Part shown: one piece after another, positions 17,129-24,216 of the stretch | Layout of the letters: every line of letters starts with the position of its first letter | Numbering within the stretch: position 1 is the stretch's first letter | Origin: Gordoniibacillus kamchatkensis | GTDB taxonomy: Bacteria > Bacillota > Bacilli > Paenibacillales > NBRC-103111 | DNA: 64,000 bases | Direction: 5' to 3' | Assembly (NCBI RefSeq): GCF_000829455.1 | Contig: NZ_JXAK01000029.1 | Coordinates: forward strand, 1 to 64,000 | Notes under the pieces: model-generated | Database searches by the model: none | Told to the model about the DNA's origin: nothing | Seen by the model: only the letters and a program-made list of their open reading frames with translations | Position numbers and translations under genes: made by a program

Positions 17129-17887
17129 TCAAGCTTTGTCCCAGCTCGGATCGTATTCGTAAGCGATGGATTCGTTGTTGAAGTCGGGGTTGTCGAAATT
17201 GCGGTCCGGAACCCCCCGCAGCGTCCATTCGGCGCCGCGCCACGCGACTGATGTTTCTTCTCCCAGCACAACCCCCGCCGCTTGCAGCTCGATGAGCCTG
17301 CCGACGAGCGATGTGACGTTCGCTACCGACGCTTCGGGAACGGAGCGAATGCCGATGTCCGGACGGCCGAACTTTCTCATCCCGCGCGTATGCAGCCATG
17401 ACGTGCCGGGCGCTTGCTGCGTAACGAGAAATGAAACATGGTCAAGCGGCTCCAACCGCTCAGCAAAGAAAAACGTGTCGGTCCATTCCTGCGGCGTATG
17501 CCAACGCAGCGCATTTCCGTCAAACACCGCAGCCGCGTTTTGTTCCAGCATGCACTGCACGATTCCGACCGTGTTGCGCAAATAGTCGAGGCTTCTATCG
17601 TGCTCCACCGTTCCGACCGCAACGAGGCAGGACGGCGCGCGAATGACGCCGCGGAACACGTCGTCGCCTTTTTCCCGCAGCAGCTCCCCGATCTGGTTCG
17701 AGTAAAAGGCGGACAAATACTCCCCGTGCTCCGCCGCATGATATTGCATGAATTGAAGTCCTGCCGGAATTTCGTTCACGCGGTGATGTTCTTCGGATAT
17801 GCGCATCTGTTCGAAGCGGGCACCGAATACGGCAAAGAAGAAAAACGGCTTGCTGCCGCTCTGGTACAAAGGGCGTTCCCAATTCAT
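17129..17887 (-). CDS. Hypothetical protein (weak DUF4261-like pattern)
   Basis: A 252-aa soluble protein without signal peptide or membrane segment. The stretch WLHTRGMRKFGRPDIGI near residue 180 recalls the hTRGMRKFGRPD signature of DUF4261-type proteins, but I cannot confirm this. The C-terminus is acidic and Asn-rich (DRNFDNPDFNNESIAYEYDPSW). GGGAGAG precedes the ATG. It stands between repeat copy B and a DUF457-type gene. Function unknown. Confidence 0.7.
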   Translation of the reverse strand: MNWERPLYQSGSKPFFFFAVFGARFEQMRISEEHHRVNEIPAGLQFMQYHAAEHGEYLSAFYSNQIGELLREKGDDVFRGVIRAPSCLVAVGTVEHDRSLDYLRNTVGIVQCMLEQNAAAVFDGNALRWHTPQEWTDTFFFAERLEPLDHVSFLVTQQAPGTSWLHTRGMRKFGRPDIGIRSVPEASVANVTSLVGRLIELQAAGVVLGEETSVAWRGAEWTLRGVPDRNFDNPDFNNESIAYEYDPSWDKA

Positions 17888-17918
17888 GCAGTCGACTCTC
17901 CCTGGTTCTGTTATGCGA

Positions 17919-18497
17919 TTATGCTACGCCTATTATATCGGTTATGAGCGACAACGCAAGCAGCGCGGCCATCAGCCCGCCTGCGGCCCACGCCGCCCGC
18001 TTGCGCCCTGCCGGGACGGAAGCGGCAATGTTGCGGCTGTACAGAACGGCTCCGGCGGCGATAAGCAGCACCTCCAATCCGGCGCTGACGGCCGGATACT
18101 TCCATAGTCCGAAGCCGAGCAGCGGCAAACCGTCCAGATGACCCGGCAGCAGCGGCAGATCGGCGCGGTGGACAATGAGGTCGAGCAGCCAATGACTAAA
18201 CGTGACGCCGCCGATAATAAGGCCGCTGCGCTTTCGCCATTTCAGCTGTGCGGCGATGCCGGCAAGCAGTGCGATCAGCAGAGCTCCGACGAGGGAATGC
18301 GTGTAATCGGCGTGGATGACGGACTGCCCGTACCCTGCAGCATCTCCGGACACCGGCTCGATCGTTTCCCGGCCGGATAAAAGCAGCGGCACAAAAGCAA
18401 CGTCAAGCAGCTGCGTGCTCAGCATGAGCGCCCAAAGCGGCACGTCCGGGGTGCGCGATTTGACGGCGGCGGCGATGCCAAAATGTCCTGCAAACAT
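17919..18497 (-). CDS. DUF457/YdjM-type membrane-bound metal-dependent hydrolase
   Basis: A 192-aa integral membrane protein with about five hydrophobic segments. It has the opening MFAGHFGIAAA, HADYTHSLVGAL and FSHWLLDLIVHRADLPL, whose His and Asp residues match the metal-binding pattern of the YdjM/DUF457 family. GGAAGGAGGGGG stands before the ATG at 18497. The stop of the 30-aa peptide gene upstream is one base from this start, so the two are coupled and both appear to follow the TetR gene in one operon. Confidence 0.82.
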   Translation of the reverse strand: MFAGHFGIAAAVKSRTPDVPLWALMLSTQLLDVAFVPLLLSGRETIEPVSGDAAGYGQSVIHADYTHSLVGALLIALLAGIAAQLKWRKRSGLIIGGVTFSHWLLDLIVHRADLPLLPGHLDGLPLLGFGLWKYPAVSAGLEVLLIAAGAVLYSRNIAASVPAGRKRAAWAAGGLMAALLALSLITDIIGVA

Positions 18498-18498
18498 G

Positions 18499-18591
18499 TT
18501 ACGCCCCCTCCTTCCCGGCTTTTGCGCGCAGCCTCGCATCGACCGTGCCGCATAAAACCGTAAACAACAATACGAAGACAATAAAGTTCAT
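18499..18591 (-). CDS. 30-aa single-pass membrane peptide
   Basis: A short frame begins MNFIVFVLLFTVLCG and ends in a basic tail (ARLRAKAGKEGA). It has a strong site AGGAGAGGAG, eight bases before the ATG. Residues 2-14 are hydrophobic, enough for one membrane span or a leader. It fills the gap between the TetR gene and the DUF457-type gene exactly: its ribosome site abuts the tetR stop and its own stop abuts the next ATG. It could be a real small membrane protein or a translated leader; there is no family assignment. Confidence 0.6.
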   Translation of the reverse strand: MNFIVFVLLFTVLCGTVDARLRAKAGKEGA

Positions 18592-18609
18592 CGGAAGTCT
18601 CCTCTCCTT

Positions 18610-19218
18610 TTACACGAGCGGGTTAGAGTTAGACGCATGCTCCCGTTGCTTGTTCTGCAGTGCGCGCATGCCGGACACAAAGGCTTCCAGCAGCAGTTGC
18701 AAGGTGACGTTCAAATCGAGCGGCAAGCCGAAGCCGCCGCGCTGCTCCAGCGTCGCGAAGCCGTGGCACAGGCTGCGCAGCCCGCGCACCGCATGCAAAA
18801 GGCCGTCCGGGGTAAGACGGTATGCCTGGAAGCAGCGAATCGCCAGCTCCACGATGCGGCTTTGCGCCTCATCCAGCTCTTTATCGTCCGGGTCTGGGGG
18901 CAGCAGCGACGCTTCGTATTGCCCGGGATGCGCGCGCACGAAGCCGACGTATGCTTTACCGAGCGCTATGACGGCATCGTCGCCGGCTTTGCCGACAGCC
19001 GATTGTGCAAGCGCGTCGTACATCCGTTCCAATGCATGCAAGGCGAGTGCCCGGCGCAACCCCTTCAAGCCGTGCACATGGTTGTATAGCGACGGCGATT
19101 TGACGCCGAGCGTTTGCGCGAGACGGGCTAGGGACACTGCCTCCAGCCCCTCGCAGTCGGCGAGCTTCGCTGCCGTATGCAGCAATACCGTTCGGTCGAT
19201 TCCCGCTCGTGGAGACAT
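18610..19218 (-). CDS. TetR-family transcriptional regulator
   Basis: A 202-aa repressor. The N-terminal helix-turn-helix is at residues 25-45 (LARLAQTLGVKSPSLYNHV), followed by a TetR_C_33/WHG-type ligand domain with CHGFATLEQRGGFGLPLD. AAGGAGTG precedes the ATG at 19218. The gene faces an MFS transporter, and two 15-bp palindromes lie in the 188-base divergent region, so it likely represses both itself and the pump and responds to a small molecule exported by it. The ligand is unknown. Confidence 0.92.
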   Translation of the reverse strand: MSPRAGIDRTVLLHTAAKLADCEGLEAVSLARLAQTLGVKSPSLYNHVHGLKGLRRALALHALERMYDALAQSAVGKAGDDAVIALGKAYVGFVRAHPGQYEASLLPPDPDDKELDEAQSRIVELAIRCFQAYRLTPDGLLHAVRGLRSLCHGFATLEQRGGFGLPLDLNVTLQLLLEAFVSGMRALQNKQREHASNSNPLV

Positions 19219-19257
19219 GATGTTCACTCCTTTTTGACAGCAATCAGCAATTGGAAA

Positions 19258-19296
19258 ACTAATAATGTTAGTTTTTATTTTACTAATGTCATTAGT
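19258..19296. promoter_or_regulatory. Tandem palindromic operator, probable TetR sites
   Basis: Two related 15-bp inverted repeats, ACTAATAATGTTAGT (19258-19272) and ACTAATGTCATTAGT (19282-19296), have centres 24 bases apart. They lie 40-78 bases upstream of the TetR start and about 30 bases upstream of the MFS promoter. Confidence 0.7.
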
Positions 19297-19324
19297 TTTC
19301 GTCAACGATATTTTCAGTTTCTTG

Positions 19325-19353
19325 TTTACACCGGAACATTCGTTCGTTATGAT
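19325..19353 (+). promoter_or_regulatory. SigA-type promoter of the MFS gene
   Basis: TTTACA (19325-19330), a 17-base spacer and TATGAT (19348-19353), about 55 bases before the start codon. Confidence 0.65.
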
Positions 19354-19406
19354 AGTGGGAGGCACCAGCACGACCTGCCAACCGATCCGTTCAAGGAGAG
19401 ACAACC

Positions 19407-20666
19407 GTGTTCCGTACTTTTTCCTCGCTGCCGCCGCAAATCCGTTTTTTTGCCGTGCTCATCTTCATTTATCATACAGGGGTATCTTTTATTTGGCCGG
19501 TGTACATGCCGTATATGACGCGAAAGCTGGAGCTTTCGGTCGCGCTGGGCGGAACTTTGCTGTCCGTTCATTACGCGCTGCAGTTTGCCGGCAACTTGGC
19601 GGGCGGTCTCCTATTCGACCGCTGGAAAGCGAAGACGACGATCGCGCTCTCTTCCGCCATACCGATGCTGTGTACGGTCGCCATAGGCTTCGGCGGCGGC
19701 GTGGCGGCGTATACGGTTTGCTTTATGCTGCTCGGTTTTTTCAGCGGATTTTTTTATGCGGTCATTAACGCCTGGGCGATCCGCATGTGGCCTTCCGGCG
19801 GGCGCCGCAACGCCAATCTCGTTTACGTCGCTCTCAATGTCGCGGGAGCTGTCGGCACTGCGCTAGGAGGCGTTACGGCGGCGTTTTCGTACTCGTTGGC
19901 GTTTTGGATCAACGCTGCGTTTCATCTCGCCTTTCTCGCGCTGTTTTACGCGTACTTCAGGTCGCGCTCCCTTGCCGGCAAAACGACTAAGAAGCCGGAC
20001 AGCCAGCTTCCGGCGCCGCCCGCGCCAAACGCTGCCCACGGCAATTGGACGGCGCTTGCGCTCCTGAGTACAGGACTCATGGTCACATGGTTTATGTATA
20101 CGCAGTGGCTGACCGTCGTTCCGGCCATATTTCAAAAACTTCAGCTGCCAGCTTATTCGTACAATCTGCTATGGACCATCAACGCCGTTATGGTTGTCGG
20201 CGCTCAGCCGATCGTCTCGAAGCTCATCGCCAAATGGCGCTTGTCGCTCAAAGCCCAGCTAATCACGGGTGCATGCATCTTCATCGTTTCTTCCGTCGTC
20301 ATGGCCGAGGCGGCAGATTATGCCGGCTTTGTCGCGGCGATGGCAGTCATGACGTTGGCGGAGATGCTCGTATGGCCAAGCGTACCCGCTCTCGCCGCCG
20401 ACTATGCCGAATCCGGCAAAGAAGGCTTCGTGCAAGGCGTCGTAGCGGGCGGCCCTACTGCCGGCCGGATGCTCGGGCCGATTTTGGGCGGAATGCTGTT
20501 CGAACATGCCGGCCAAACGGCTTCTCTGTACGCCTCGACGGCGTGTACGCTGCTTGGTGCCCTGTGCTTCTTCACCTTCATAGCGCTTGGCAGGCGCACA
20601 AGGCAGGCGGCCCCGCAGGCTGCGGCGAATACCGAATCTGCCGAACGGCGAAGCGCAGCGCCATGA
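19407..20666 (+). CDS. MFS transporter
   Basis: A 419-aa membrane protein with twelve predicted helices split by a Pro/Lys-rich loop near residue 200. Motif A-like GGLLFDRWKAK follows helix 2, and GGPTAGRMLGPILGGMLF resembles the antiporter motif in helix 11. It looks like a drug or metabolite exporter of the DHA1 type. AAGGAGAG lies before the GTG start. It is transcribed away from the TetR gene and is its likely main target. Confidence 0.9.
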   Translation: MFRTFSSLPPQIRFFAVLIFIYHTGVSFIWPVYMPYMTRKLELSVALGGTLLSVHYALQFAGNLAGGLLFDRWKAKTTIALSSAIPMLCTVAIGFGGGVAAYTVCFMLLGFFSGFFYAVINAWAIRMWPSGGRRNANLVYVALNVAGAVGTALGGVTAAFSYSLAFWINAAFHLAFLALFYAYFRSRSLAGKTTKKPDSQLPAPPAPNAAHGNWTALALLSTGLMVTWFMYTQWLTVVPAIFQKLQLPAYSYNLLWTINAVMVVGAQPIVSKLIAKWRLSLKAQLITGACIFIVSSVVMAEAADYAGFVAAMAVMTLAEMLVWPSVPALAADYAESGKEGFVQGVVAGGPTAGRMLGPILGGMLFEHAGQTASLYASTACTLLGALCFFTFIALGRRTRQAAPQAAANTESAERRSAAP

Positions 20667-20718
20667 TCGTAAGAGCTTTTATCGCCCGGCGCAGGACGCG
20701 CGGACAAACGGCAACCGG

Positions 20719-20748
20719 TTGACACGCCCGCCTCTCCCCGTCTATACT
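20719..20748 (+). promoter_or_regulatory. SigA promoter of the TerC gene
   Basis: A consensus TTGACA (20719-20724), an 18-base spacer and TATACT (20743-20748), about 20 bases ahead of the yybP-ykoY aptamer. Confidence 0.8.
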
Positions 20749-20769
20749 ACAACTAAGTTCATAGCGTCC

Positions 20770-20893
20770 TCCAAAGGGGAGTAGCTGTACAGGAAACGTC
20801 GTCAATTCGGGAGCCTTCGGTTCCCCGGCGTTACTGGCAACGATCACGTTGTTAGCAAGACCTTTGCCTATCTCGGGTAAAGGTCTTTTTCAT
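20770..20893 (+). promoter_or_regulatory. yybP-ykoY manganese riboswitch with terminator
   Basis: The aptamer opens with CCAAAGGGGAGUAGC, contains GUCGUCAAUUCGGGAG and a GGUUCCCCGG arm, and closes with UUAGCAAGACCUUUG, the conserved pattern of the Mn2+-sensing class. The closing strand ACCTTT is also the left arm of a terminator (GACCTTTGCC with GGGTAAAGGTC, then TTTTT, ending at 20890). Binding of Mn2+ should hold the aptamer stem and so prevent termination, turning on the downstream TerC gene. Confidence 0.93.
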
Positions 20894-20904
20894 GCGCTTC
20901 TCTG

Positions 20905-20948
20905 CAAAAAAAGCGGCCTTTACCCGACGGTAGAGGCCGCTTCATTTT
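20905..20948 (+). terminator. Second hairpin between riboswitch and terC
   Basis: AAGCGGCCTTTACC pairs with GGTAGAGGCCGCTT, then CATTTTT. It has the look of a second terminator in tandem with that of the riboswitch. Confidence 0.6.
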
Positions 20949-20971
20949 TAACCCAAAAGGAGTGTTGGACG

Positions 20972-21649
20972 ATGGAATGGTTTTCCGTGGATTGGTGGGC
21001 CGCGCTGCTCGGTATTATCGTTATCGATTTGCTGCTGGCCGGAGACAACGCGATCGTCATCGGCCTTGCCGCCCGCAACGTGCCGAAAGAGCAGCAGCGC
21101 ACAGTCATCGCGCTCGGGACGATCGGGGCAATCGTGATTCGCATTGCGGCAACGGTGGCCGTCGTCTGGCTGCTGAAGGTGCCCGGCCTCCTTATCGCAG
21201 GCGGCTTGCTGCTCGTCTGGATTGCCTACAAGCTGCTCAGCGAAGAAAAGAAGCATGACGTAGCGGCGAAACATACGCTCTGGGCAGCGGTGCGCACGAT
21301 CGTGATCGCCGACGGCATTATGGGCCTTGACAACGTGCTGGCCGTAGCGGGAGCGGCTCACGGCGACTTTGAGCTCGTGATCATCGGCCTTGTCGCCAGC
21401 GTCCCGATCGTCGTCTGGGGAAGCACGCTCTTTTTGAAGCTGATCGACCGTTTCCCGGCGGTGCTCTATATCGGCGCAGGCGTACTGGCGTTTACGGCGG
21501 CGAAAATGATTACCGGCGAGCCGCTGCTCGATTCCGTGTTCGACTCCGTCTGGCTCAAATGGGCCATAACCGCCGCCGTCGTCGCCGGCGTCCTTGGCGC
21601 CGGCCGCTACCGGCAAGTGCGGCGCCGCCGCAGCCCGACGGCCGCATAA
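20972..21649 (+). CDS. TerC-family membrane protein (YjbE-like)
   Basis: A 225-aa protein with seven hydrophobic segments. The two acidic repeats LLLAGDNAIVIGLAAR (residues 18-33) and GIMGLDNVLAVAGAA bear the Asp residues of the TerC/YjbE family, which exports manganese or loads it onto exported enzymes. Control by a manganese riboswitch supports a Mn2+ efflux or metalation role. AAGGAG lies before the ATG. The C-terminus is short and very basic (RYRQVRRRRS). Confidence 0.93.
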   Translation: MEWFSVDWWAALLGIIVIDLLLAGDNAIVIGLAARNVPKEQQRTVIALGTIGAIVIRIAATVAVVWLLKVPGLLIAGGLLLVWIAYKLLSEEKKHDVAAKHTLWAAVRTIVIADGIMGLDNVLAVAGAAHGDFELVIIGLVASVPIVVWGSTLFLKLIDRFPAVLYIGAGVLAFTAAKMITGEPLLDSVFDSVWLKWAITAAVVAGVLGAGRYRQVRRRRSPTAA

Positions 21650-21668
21650 GGACCGCTTGTACTGCAAC

Positions 21669-22049
21669 CTAACGCGTTTGGACGAGCTTTTGCAGCTTTT
21701 TCGGCGCGACGATCATGTAGCTTTCGACAATGAGCTCGCTCAGCTCGGCCCAATCGGGCTCGCCGTGCATCGACACCCAGCCGTGGTGGCCGATGTGCGG
21801 CGTTTTCGAGTAACGGCCGGAAGCGATGAGCAGCTCCTGCGTCTCGCGGTCGGTTTTGACGGACAGGCCGGGCACGCCTTTCTCCCCGTTCTCCCCGGTA
21901 AAAATGAATGTTTTTCCGTTCACCCGGAACACCGTATGATCGAAGCCGTCGATTTCTTCCGTCACCTCCGGCAGCTTGGCGCAAATCGGCCGAATGCGGG
22001 CGAGCATCGCTTCGAAAGCCGCGGAGCGCGGACGATGGGGATGAGGCAT
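21669..22049 (-). CDS. MmcQ/YjbR family protein
   Basis: A 126-aa protein of the YjbR (DUF419) family with a CyaY-like fold. The pattern ICAKLPEVTEEIDGFDHTVFRVNGKTFIF, KTDRETQELL, YSKTPHIGHHGWVSM and the C-terminal LSELIVESYMIVAPKKL are all typical. Members are proposed to bind DNA or nucleotides; no reaction is known. AAAGGAGG precedes the ATG at 22049. It follows the DUF318 permease gene with a short gap of 28 bases, so it may be cotranscribed. Confidence 0.9.
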   Translation of the reverse strand: MPHPHRPRSAAFEAMLARIRPICAKLPEVTEEIDGFDHTVFRVNGKTFIFTGENGEKGVPGLSVKTDRETQELLIASGRYSKTPHIGHHGWVSMHGEPDWAELSELIVESYMIVAPKKLQKLVQTR

Positions 22050-22077
22050 ATAACTTCCTCCTTTTTTTGCTGCAGGG

Positions 22078-23148
22078 TTACAGCCAAACCGCGGCGACGA
22101 TGCCGCTGAAGACGCCAAGCACGACGACGGAGGCGGCGACGAACGCCAGCACGCGCGGCGGGAACGCCTTGCGCACCATGAGCAGCGACGGCAGGCTGAC
22201 CGCCGGCAGCGTAATCGACAATGCCGCAGCCGGACCGGCGCCAAGGCCGAAAGCCATCAGCGTCTGGACGATCGGGATTTCCGCAGCCGTCGGGATGACG
22301 AACAGCATGCCGGCAATCGCGAAACCGATAATGACCAAAATGCTGTTCGACCATGCTTCGCCTACGACCGGGAACAGCCAAGCGCGGGCCGCCCCCAGCA
22401 CAAGCACGGCGATGACGTACGCCGGGACGATATGCAGCGTCAGCGACCATAGCGTTTTCAGCCACCGCATCAGCAAAGGTCCTTCGCTTGCTTGCAGCCG
22501 CTCTTCCTGCTGTTTCTGTATCGCCTCCGGCAGCACAGTCGGCCCGGAGAGCCTGTTGGCGGCATAGCTGACGCCAAATACGAGCAGAATGCCGAGCAAG
22601 ACGCGCAGCACGGCAAACGGCCACGGCAGCACGAACACCATGAACAGAATCGTGGCCGGGTTGAGCGTCGGGTTGCCGAGCCAGAAAGCGAGCGCCGCTC
22701 CTGGCGATACTTGCTTCTTGCGCAATCCGACGGCGAGCGGCGCGGCGCAGCACGTGCACATCATGCCCGGCAGCGAGAACAGGCCGCCGAACAGCGTGCT
22801 GCCGAAATTCGTGCGGCCGAGCGTGCGGCTCAGCCAGGCGGACGGGATGAGCACCTGCACGAGCGAGCCGAGCACGATGCCGAGCACAGCCGCTTTCCAG
22901 ACGGAATTGTAATACGCTTTCGCATAATCCCAAGCCGCGGACCAGGACGGATCCGGGGCCGCCGGCTTCGCTCCGGTGACGATGGAGCCGCCGATCGAAT
23001 GTTTCGCAGCGGCTTGAAGCGCCTTCAGGTAGTACGGGTACCACTTCACGTAAGTTAAACCGGCCGCGGCGATCAGGACGAACACCAGCACGGAAATGAC
23101 CGTTTTGGCGTTGCCGGATTTGCGGCCGTTGATGGCTGCATTGTTCAT
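22078..23148 (-). CDS. Permease of the DUF318/ArsP (YraQ) family
   Basis: A 356-aa protein with eight or more membrane spans. The motif GMMCTCCAAPLAVGLRKKQVSPGAALAFWLGNP has the Cys-Thr-Cys-Cys loop of this family and TAAEIPIVQTLMAFGLGAGPA the second conserved helix. Some family members export organoarsenicals; others have unknown substrates. The start at 23148 has AAGGAG ten bases upstream. It follows a cobalamin-binding-like gene after 106 bases. Confidence 0.88.
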   Translation of the reverse strand: MNNAAINGRKSGNAKTVISVLVFVLIAAAGLTYVKWYPYYLKALQAAAKHSIGGSIVTGAKPAAPDPSWSAAWDYAKAYYNSVWKAAVLGIVLGSLVQVLIPSAWLSRTLGRTNFGSTLFGGLFSLPGMMCTCCAAPLAVGLRKKQVSPGAALAFWLGNPTLNPATILFMVFVLPWPFAVLRVLLGILLVFGVSYAANRLSGPTVLPEAIQKQQEERLQASEGPLLMRWLKTLWSLTLHIVPAYVIAVLVLGAARAWLFPVVGEAWSNSILVIIGFAIAGMLFVIPTAAEIPIVQTLMAFGLGAGPAAALSITLPAVSLPSLLMVRKAFPPRVLAFVAASVVVLGVFSGIVAAVWL

Positions 23149-23254
23149 GAGTTTGGTTCTCCTTTGCACTTTCATTCTCGTTTCCGGGGCGGGGGCTCGG
23201 CCGAAAGCGCGCCGGCCGCGGGGCGATCCGCCCTATCGTCGGTCCGGACCGGCT

Positions 23255-24034
23255 TCAGGCGAGCTCGCGGATGTGCTCGTGCAGCTCGCGAATGCGGTCG
23301 ACAAGCGCGACGCCGCACTGCAGCACAGTGCTGTCCATCTCGACTACAGCACCTTGCCGTACGGCCGGGAGCTGGGCAAAGCCTGTACGGGCTTCCAGCT
23401 GAGCCCTTTCGAACGGCTTGCCGCACCATGAAGCGACGATCAGCTCCGGTGCGGCGGCAAGCACTTCCTCCGCCGTTACGACGCGGTTTTGCGCTTTGCG
23501 GCCTTGTAAGGCGCGGGTCCGGAAGACGTCCTCGCCGCCGGCGATTTCGATCGCGTCGCTGATCCACCCGGTGCCGCAAATGAGCGGGTCCATCCACTCT
23601 TCAAAATATACTTTGGGCCGGCGTCTCAGCTTCGCGGCGGCAAGGCGGACAGCGTCGAGTTCGGCCTGCAGCCCGGCAGCCAGCGCCTCCGCTTCGCGGC
23701 GCTTATCGAGCAGACCGCCGAGGATGCCGATCGTCCGGAACAAATCGTCCAGCCGGTGCGGATGAAGGTGCAGCACCGGAATGCCAGCTTCCGCCAGCTT
23801 CAGCGCCAGCTCCTTCTGCACGTCAAAACTTAAAATCGCCAGATCGGGCTCAAGCTTGGTCAGCTGGGCCAGATTGGCGGTCTTGAAGCCGGTCACTTTC
23901 GGCAGGCTCAGCGCAGCCTCCGGACGGGTCGTGAAGGCGGAAATGCCGACAACTCTGTCCAGCGCGCCAAGCCGGTCCAATAGCTCAGGCAGTTCGGCAA
24001 CCGTGCAGACGATGCGTTGTACGGAAGTTGTCAT
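23255..24034 (-). CDS. Cobalamin-binding (BtuF-like) periplasmic-binding-fold protein without signal peptide
   Basis: A 259-aa protein with the bi-lobed helical-backbone fold of vitamin B12 or iron-chelate binding proteins: RIVCTVAELPELLDRLGALDRVVGIS, then NLAQLTKLEPDLAILS and the second lobe VYFEEWMDPLICGTGWISDAIEIAGGEDVF. It starts straight at the mature sequence, with no signal peptide or lipobox, so it may act in the cytosol. GGGGAGG precedes the ATG. No ABC permease is adjacent. Ligand unproven; cobalamin is suggested by family annotation habit only. Confidence 0.8.
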   Translation of the reverse strand: MTTSVQRIVCTVAELPELLDRLGALDRVVGISAFTTRPEAALSLPKVTGFKTANLAQLTKLEPDLAILSFDVQKELALKLAEAGIPVLHLHPHRLDDLFRTIGILGGLLDKRREAEALAAGLQAELDAVRLAAAKLRRRPKVYFEEWMDPLICGTGWISDAIEIAGGEDVFRTRALQGRKAQNRVVTAEEVLAAAPELIVASWCGKPFERAQLEARTGFAQLPAVRQGAVVEMDSTVLQCGVALVDRIRELHEHIRELA

Positions 24035-24164
24035 GCTGCGGGCCTCCCCTTTCGTTTTCGGCTTTGTATGCGGGCGGCGGCAGCGGCGCTGCGCATCATA
24101 TCGGCATGGTTCAAACGTCGTCTCTCCTCTATCGTACCGTTTCCCAAAAGATCTCTAACTATAA

Positions 24165-24200
24165 TAAAACACTCTACCGGAAAAGGGTAGAGTGTTATTT
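24165..24200 (-). terminator. Terminator after the FAD dehydrogenase
   Basis: AACACTCTACC and GGTAGAGTGTT flank GGAAAAG. The minus strand continues TTATTATAG. Confidence 0.85.
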
Positions 24201-24216
24201 TGCAACATTCGCAGTT

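Noticed and set aside
24035-24160. Cobalamin riboswitch before the BtuF-like gene
   Set aside because: The region is too short and lacks the B12-box GCCACTG-type core.
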